Source: Streptomyces sp. NRRL S-340 (GTDB lineage: Bacteria; Actinomycetota; Actinomycetes; Streptomycetales; Streptomycetaceae). Taken from it: a DNA stretch of 45,671 bases. This document shows positions 42,318 to 45,671 of this stretch, piece after piece. The translations under genes were made by a program, and so were the position numbers. Numbering within the stretch: the stretch's first letter is position 1; every line of letters starts with the position of its first letter. The notes under the pieces are model-generated. The model did not search any database and had not been told where the DNA came from. It saw only the letters and a program-made list of their open reading frames with translations. The stretch spans positions 1 to 45,671 of the forward strand of contig NZ_JOIY01000061.1 in NCBI RefSeq assembly GCF_000720185.1, written 5' to 3'.

Positions 42318-42539
42318 GTCTCCGACCGTACGCCCGGACGGCCGTATCCGCCCCACGGCTTCGGCACGCCCCGGCGGCGCACCAGCGATCACCCGCCCCG
42401 GCCCCGCGCCCGGGGGAACCCTCCCGGACACGTGCCCCGGACGGCCCGGCAACGCGCCCCCGGGATGCGTCCCAGACGCCCCACGCCCTCCCCGCAGGCA
42501 CCCCGCCGCCCCGCCCGGCCCGGACGGCGTCCCGCGCCC

Positions 42540-43910
42540 CTACGACAACTCTCCCCGCCCCTGCCGCGGCAGCCCCAGTTCCACGGACGCCGCCGAGTCG
42601 CAGAACTCCCGTACCGCGCTGGTACGCGCCACCACGCGCCCCCGGTGCACCACGATGCGGCTGTACGCGAGCGACAGCGCCCCCGCGAGCCGGTCACCGC
42701 GCACCGCGAGCAGTTCGGCCGGGAACCCGGCCTCCACCCGGACCTCGGGCAGACCGAGCACCGCCCGGGCGGAGGCGCTCACCATCTCGTAGGCGTCCTC
42801 GGGACGCAGTCCGTACCGGGAGACCAGCAGGTAGGCCGCCTCCAGCGGGTCACCGCGGCCGACCGGGTTGGACACGTCCCGCAGGGCGCCGCTGCCCGCG
42901 GCCACCCGCACCCCGGCCGCCCGCAGCAGCCGTACCGGAGCCGTCCCCGGGCCCTCCGCGCCCGCGCACCCGCCCTGCGGCAGGCACACCACCGTCACGC
43001 CCGCCGCGGCCAGCTGGTCCGCGGTCCGGGCCGCCGCCTCGGCGGGCAGCCGGGCCAGGCCGCCGCAGGGGCTCAGCGTCACACCGGGACGCAGTCCGCC
43101 CGCCATCACCGCGATCCGGGCGAGGCGGGCCGGGTCGGTGCCGTCGGTGTGCAGGTCGACCGGGCAGCCGTGCTCGGAGGCCACCTCGAGGACGGCCTCC
43201 ACGTACCCGGTGGGGTCGGGGTCGACGTCGGGGCAGCCGCCGACGACACAGGCGCCCATCTTGACCGCGTCGCGCAGTACCGCCAGGCCGTCCGCGCCGG
43301 CCGCACCGGTCAGCACCCGCGGCACCGCCACCGTCGTCAGCTCGGCCAGCCCGCGCAGCGCACGGCGCGCCCGCAGCACCGCCGTCAGGGCGCCCAGCCC
43401 CTGGACGTCACCCACGCGCACGTGCGCGCGCAGCGCGGTGGCGCCGTGTCCGAGCTGGAGCAGCGCCGCCTCGGTGGCCCGGCGCTGGACGTCCTCCGGG
43501 TCGTAGGAGAGGGGCCCGTCGGTGTCGGCGGTCAGGGCGGTGTCGGCGTGTGCGTGGGGCTCGGCCGGGGCCGGCAGGAGCAGGTAGCCGCTGAGGTCCA
43601 CGCGGGCCCCGCCGTCCCGCGCCGCGCCCTCGCGCGCCCGGTCCCCGCGCGGCTCGACCGCGCCGCGCCCGCCGCCCCGGCCGGGTCCGCCCTCCCGCTC
43701 CGCCGCACCGGGCCGGGCGGCGGGGCCGCCGGCCGTGCCCAGGCTGCCGGCCGTGCCCACCGCCTCGATGCGGCCGCCGGACAGCCGTACGTCCACGGTC
43801 CGGCCGTCGGTGAGCCGTGCTCCGCACAGCAGCAGAGTGTCCGGGTCCGGCCGGCCGGAGGGTCCCGGGGAGGACGACGAGTGGGGCGGCTGCGGCTGAC
43901 CGGGGGGCAT
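42540..43910 (-). CDS. Amidohydrolase (cytosine deaminase-like)
   Basis: 456 residues from ATG at 43910 (CTGGAG upstream). Metallo-amidohydrolase barrel: DTLLLCGARLTDGRTVDVRL small domain, metal site LPAPAEPHAHADTAL (the usual PG-x-x-x-HxH reads PAEPHAH), second-shell HTDGTDP and a later GSGALRD. Similar to CodA-type enzymes that deaminate cytosine or related heterocycles. Residues ~40-85 form a Gly/Pro/Arg-rich insert, probably disordered. The next gene upstream is the tRNA pair on the other strand. Confidence 0.82.
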   Translation of the reverse strand: MPPGQPQPPHSSSSPGPSGRPDPDTLLLCGARLTDGRTVDVRLSGGRIEAVGTAGSLGTAGGPAARPGAAEREGGPGRGGGRGAVEPRGDRAREGAARDGGARVDLSGYLLLPAPAEPHAHADTALTADTDGPLSYDPEDVQRRATEAALLQLGHGATALRAHVRVGDVQGLGALTAVLRARRALRGLAELTTVAVPRVLTGAAGADGLAVLRDAVKMGACVVGGCPDVDPDPTGYVEAVLEVASEHGCPVDLHTDGTDPARLARIAVMAGGLRPGVTLSPCGGLARLPAEAAARTADQLAAAGVTVVCLPQGGCAGAEGPGTAPVRLLRAAGVRVAAGSGALRDVSNPVGRGDPLEAAYLLVSRYGLRPEDAYEMVSASARAVLGLPEVRVEAGFPAELLAVRGDRLAGALSLAYSRIVVHRGRVVARTSAVREFCDSAASVELGLPRQGRGELS

Positions 43911-44104
43911 CGCACTCCAGGTACGACAGGTGAACACGGGACAGGGGGCGCGCGGTGCGCACACCGGGGCACGCAAGATCACGCAGAGTGCGTCGAGCCT
44001 AGGGTGACCGCCCGCCGGGAAGCGGGAGGAGCGCAATAGTCGTACCGGTGTGGCCGCCTGGCCGGGGGGTGCCGGACACGGGCGGCGGGGCCCGCGGAAC
44101 GGAT

Positions 44105-44134
44105 TTGGGCGAACGGCTGCGGACCGTGTAATGT
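44105..44134 (+). promoter_or_regulatory. Promoter of the tRNA-Thr/tRNA-Met unit
   Basis: TTGGGC (44105-44110), 18-bp spacer, TAATGT (44129-44134). Twelve bases separate the -10 from the tRNA 5' end. Confidence 0.6.
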
Positions 44135-44145
44135 CTTCATCGCTC

Positions 44146-44218
44146 GCCCCAATAGCTCAGTCGGCAGAGCGTCTCCATGGTAAGGAGAAGGTCTACGGTT
44201 CGATTCCGTATTGGGGCT
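44146..44218 (+). tRNA. tRNA-Thr (GGT)
   Basis: 73 nt. Acceptor GCCCCAA/TTGGGGC, D arm GCTC-AGTCGGCA-GAGC, anticodon stem TCTCC/GGAGA around ATGGTAA giving GGT, T arm TACGG-TTCGATT-CCGTA. CCA not encoded. Confidence 0.97.
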
Positions 44219-44264
44219 CTGGTGTGAGAGGTTCCCGCCGCGAGGCGGGGTCCGATCTCATCAA

Positions 44265-44337
44265 AGCGGTGTAGCTCAGTCGGTAGAGCAAGCGGCTCAT
44301 AATCGCTGTGTCACCGGTTCAAGTCCGGTCACCGCTA
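44265..44337 (+). tRNA. tRNA-Met (CAT), elongator type
   Basis: 73 nt. Acceptor AGCGGTG/CACCGCT with a 1-72 A-T pair, anticodon loop CTCATAA giving CAT, T arm ACCGG-TTCAAGT-CCGGT. The A1-T72 pair and absence of the three G-C anticodon-stem pairs argue against initiator tRNA. Forms an operon with tRNA-Thr and rpmG. Confidence 0.96.
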
Positions 44338-44342
44338 CTGAC

Positions 44343-44380
44343 AGTAGCCGATTGCGGGGTCGGTCCTTCGATCGGCTACT
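44343..44380 (+). terminator. Hairpin between tRNA-Met and rpmG
   Basis: AGTAGCCGAT (44343-44352) and ATCGGCTACT (44371-44380), perfect 10-bp stem followed by CTTTCTTG. Intrinsic terminator or attenuator regulating read-through into rpmG. Confidence 0.7.
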
Positions 44381-44427
44381 CTTTCTTGCGTTGAATTAGT
44401 CCATCCGTTCGTCTTAGGAGCACTCAC

Positions 44428-44592
44428 GTGGCTGCCACCGACGTCCGCCCGAAGATCACGCTGGCCTGCGTGGAGTGCAAGGAGCGGAACTACATCACCA
44501 AGAAGAACCGGCGTAACAACCCGGATCGTCTTGAGATGAAGAAGCACTGCCCGCGTTGCAACGCGCACACCGCGCACCGCGAAACGCGATAA
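44428..44592 (+). CDS. rpmG: 50S ribosomal protein L33 (zinc-binding C+ form)
   Basis: 54 residues from GTG at 44428 with TTAGGAG ahead. Cys14/Cys17 (CVECK) and Cys41/Cys44 (CPRCN) form the zinc ribbon, making this the C+ paralogue; Streptomyces also carry zinc-free C- forms controlled by Zur. [20 protein letters not shown] is the typical actinobacterial start. Part of the large ribosomal subunit. The tRNA-Thr, tRNA-Met, rpmG order is conserved in Streptomyces. Confidence 0.96.
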   Translation: MAATDVRPKITLACVECKERNYITKKNRRNNPDRLEMKKHCPRCNAHTAHRETR

Positions 44593-44603
44593 ATCAGGCT
44601 CAT

Positions 44604-44642
44604 ACGTGAGGCCGCCCCCGCACCATGGGGGCGGCCTCACGT
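44604..44642 (+). terminator. Strong terminator after rpmG
   Basis: A perfect 16-bp stem (44604-44619 with 44627-44642) and 7-nt loop GCACCAT, followed by TGTTTC. Confidence 0.9.
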
Positions 44643-44749
44643 TGTTTCACCAGCTCCGCCGCTTCTCCGGCTCCGGTGGATTCCGGCTCCCCGTCGTCTC
44701 CCCGGATCCCTCCGCACGACCGCAGCTGACACCAGGAGGTACCGAGCCC

Positions 44750-45202
44750 ATGGCGCTCGACCAGTCCTTCGTGGGCCGTTCCTATCCGCCCACCGCCCCC
44801 TACGAGGTGGGCCGGGAGAAGATCCGCGAGTTCGCCCAGGCGGTGGGTGACGCCAACCCGGCGTACACGGACCCCGAGGCCGCCCGGGCGCTCGGCCACC
44901 CCGACGTGATCGCACCGCCGACCTTCGTGTTCCTGATCACGTACCGGGCCGCCGGCGAGGTCGTCCAGGACCCGCGGCTCGGTCTCGACTACAGCCGCGT
45001 GGTGCACGGCGACCAGAAGTTCGCCTACCAGCGGCCCGTGCGCGCCGGTGACCGCCTGACCGTGACCTCGACCATCGAGGCGGTCAAGACCATGGCCGGC
45101 AGCGACATCCTGGACATCCGCGGCGAGGTGCACGACGCGGCGGGCGAGCACGTCGTGACCGCCTGGATGAAGCTGGTGGCCCGTGCGGCCGAGGAGGCGT
45201 GA
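44750..45202 (+). CDS. FAS1-like/MaoC dehydratase (UPF0336, HadA-like)
   Basis: 150 residues. ATG at 44750 with AGGAGGT upstream. YEVGREKIREFAQAVGDANP and VIAPPTFVFLITYRAAGEVV are characteristic of UPF0336 proteins that pair with a MaoC partner, as HadA with HadB in mycobacteria, forming a (3R)-hydroxyacyl-ACP dehydratase. This subunit lacks the catalytic D-x-x-x-x-H and gives substrate binding. The catalytic partner follows seven bases later. Confidence 0.9.
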   Translation: MALDQSFVGRSYPPTAPYEVGREKIREFAQAVGDANPAYTDPEAARALGHPDVIAPPTFVFLITYRAAGEVVQDPRLGLDYSRVVHGDQKFAYQRPVRAGDRLTVTSTIEAVKTMAGSDILDIRGEVHDAAGEHVVTAWMKLVARAAEEA

Positions 45203-45209
45203 GGAACCG

Positions 45210-45638
45210 ATGACGGCGAAGATCTCCTACGACGACGTCGAGGTCGGCACCGAACTGCCGGGCCGCGCCTTCCCTGTGACCCGTACCACTCTCGTCCAGT
45301 ACGCGGGTGCCTCCGGGGACTTCAACCCGATCCACTGGAACGAGAAGTTCGCCAAGGAGGTCGGGCTGCCGGACGTGATCGCGCACGGCATGTTCACCAT
45401 GGCCGAGGCGATCCGCGTCGTCACCGACTGGACCGGGGATCCCGGGGCGGTCGTGGAGTACGGCGTCCGCTTCACCAAGCCCGTCGTCGTCCCGAACGAC
45501 GACAAGGGGGCGCTCGTCGAGGTCGCCGGCAAGGTCGGCGCCAAGCTCGACGACCGCACCGTGCGGGTCGACCTGATCGCGACGTGCGGCGGCCAGAAGG
45601 TCCTCGGCAGGTCCCAGGCGGTCGTCCGATTGGCCTGA
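45210..45638 (+). CDS. MaoC-like dehydratase (HadB-like catalytic subunit)
   Basis: 142 residues. Hot-dog fold with the hydratase-2 motif: YAGASGDFNPIHWNEKFAKE provides the catalytic Asp and His (GDFNPIH), and VIAHGMFTMA the following helix. Forms a heterodimer with the product of the preceding gene, which is seven bases upstream. Likely dehydrates (3R)-hydroxyacyl-ACP in fatty-acid synthesis; the substrate in Streptomyces is not fixed by sequence. Confidence 0.92.
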   Translation: MTAKISYDDVEVGTELPGRAFPVTRTTLVQYAGASGDFNPIHWNEKFAKEVGLPDVIAHGMFTMAEAIRVVTDWTGDPGAVVEYGVRFTKPVVVPNDDKGALVEVAGKVGAKLDDRTVRVDLIATCGGQKVLGRSQAVVRLA

Positions 45639-45640
45639 CG

Positions 45641-45671
45641 CCGCCCGCCGCCCGCCGCCCGCCGCCCGCCG
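45641..45671 (+). repeat. Heptanucleotide tandem repeat at the window edge
   Basis: At least 4.4 units of CCGCCCG directly after the MaoC stop, continuing past the window. Simple-sequence expansion, probably intergenic. Confidence 0.85.

Overview
This is a high-GC actinomycete chromosome segment, almost certainly Streptomyces. The evidence is the very strong G/C bias at third codon positions, frequent GTG starts, stop/start-overlapping operons and gene content that matches the conserved core of the Streptomyces chromosome.

Layout. (1) 1-3997: the 3' end of a hypothetical gene, a VOC-fold protein, a RarD-type EamA transporter, and a divergent HxlR regulator / NmrA-type dehydrogenase pair. (2) 4013-7013: korB-korA, a ferredoxin-dependent 2-oxoacid oxidoreductase. 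(3) 7277-10764: a LuxR-type response regulator and two tandem, closely related histidine kinases. Both kinases are interrupted by an internal deletion that ends at the same base of a 99-bp perfect repeat. (4) 11065-21449: a complex-I-like operon nuoABCHIJKLMN with no nuoD, E, F or G, whose NuoC has a disordered tail of about 355 residues. (5) 21614-23867: an HtpX-like protease, YccF, a GlsB/YmgE-type membrane protein and YajQ, then an intact tRNA-Tyr.

(6) 24148-40679: an integrated conjugative element (AICE) of about 16.5 kb in the 3' end of tRNA-Tyr, the site used by SLP1 of S. coelicolor. It is bounded by perfect 60-bp direct repeats. From the left it carries int, xis, a TGACGCAG iteron-like array, a replication ATPase, a primase/polymerase whose N terminus looks like a C5-methyltransferase motif I remnant, a small hypothetical gene, a small Spd-like membrane protein, a GCCTCCCC repeat array, traB, two small genes, a PP-loop sulfotransferase-like gene, a larger membrane protein and two more small genes. 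Then come a divergent promoter with a 36-bp palindromic operator, a KorSA-like GntR repressor and a YdcF-like gene. The right-hand cargo is lower in GC: a nested inverted repeat, two unrecognised membrane-protein genes and an SRA-HNH modification-dependent endonuclease.

(7) 40793-45671: chromosome again, with two hypothetical genes, an NAD(P)-binding protein, an amidohydrolase, tRNA-Thr(GGT), tRNA-Met(CAT), rpmG (C+ type) and two MaoC/HadAB-like dehydratase genes.

The element looks complete and potentially mobile: both att sites, candidate Int arm sites, int/xis, a replication module, traB with a candidate clt, and a repressor/operator switch are present. The most novel material is its two octamer arrays, the prim-pol/methyltransferase chimera, the low-GC cargo, the repeated motif in the NuoC tail and the twin kinase deletions.
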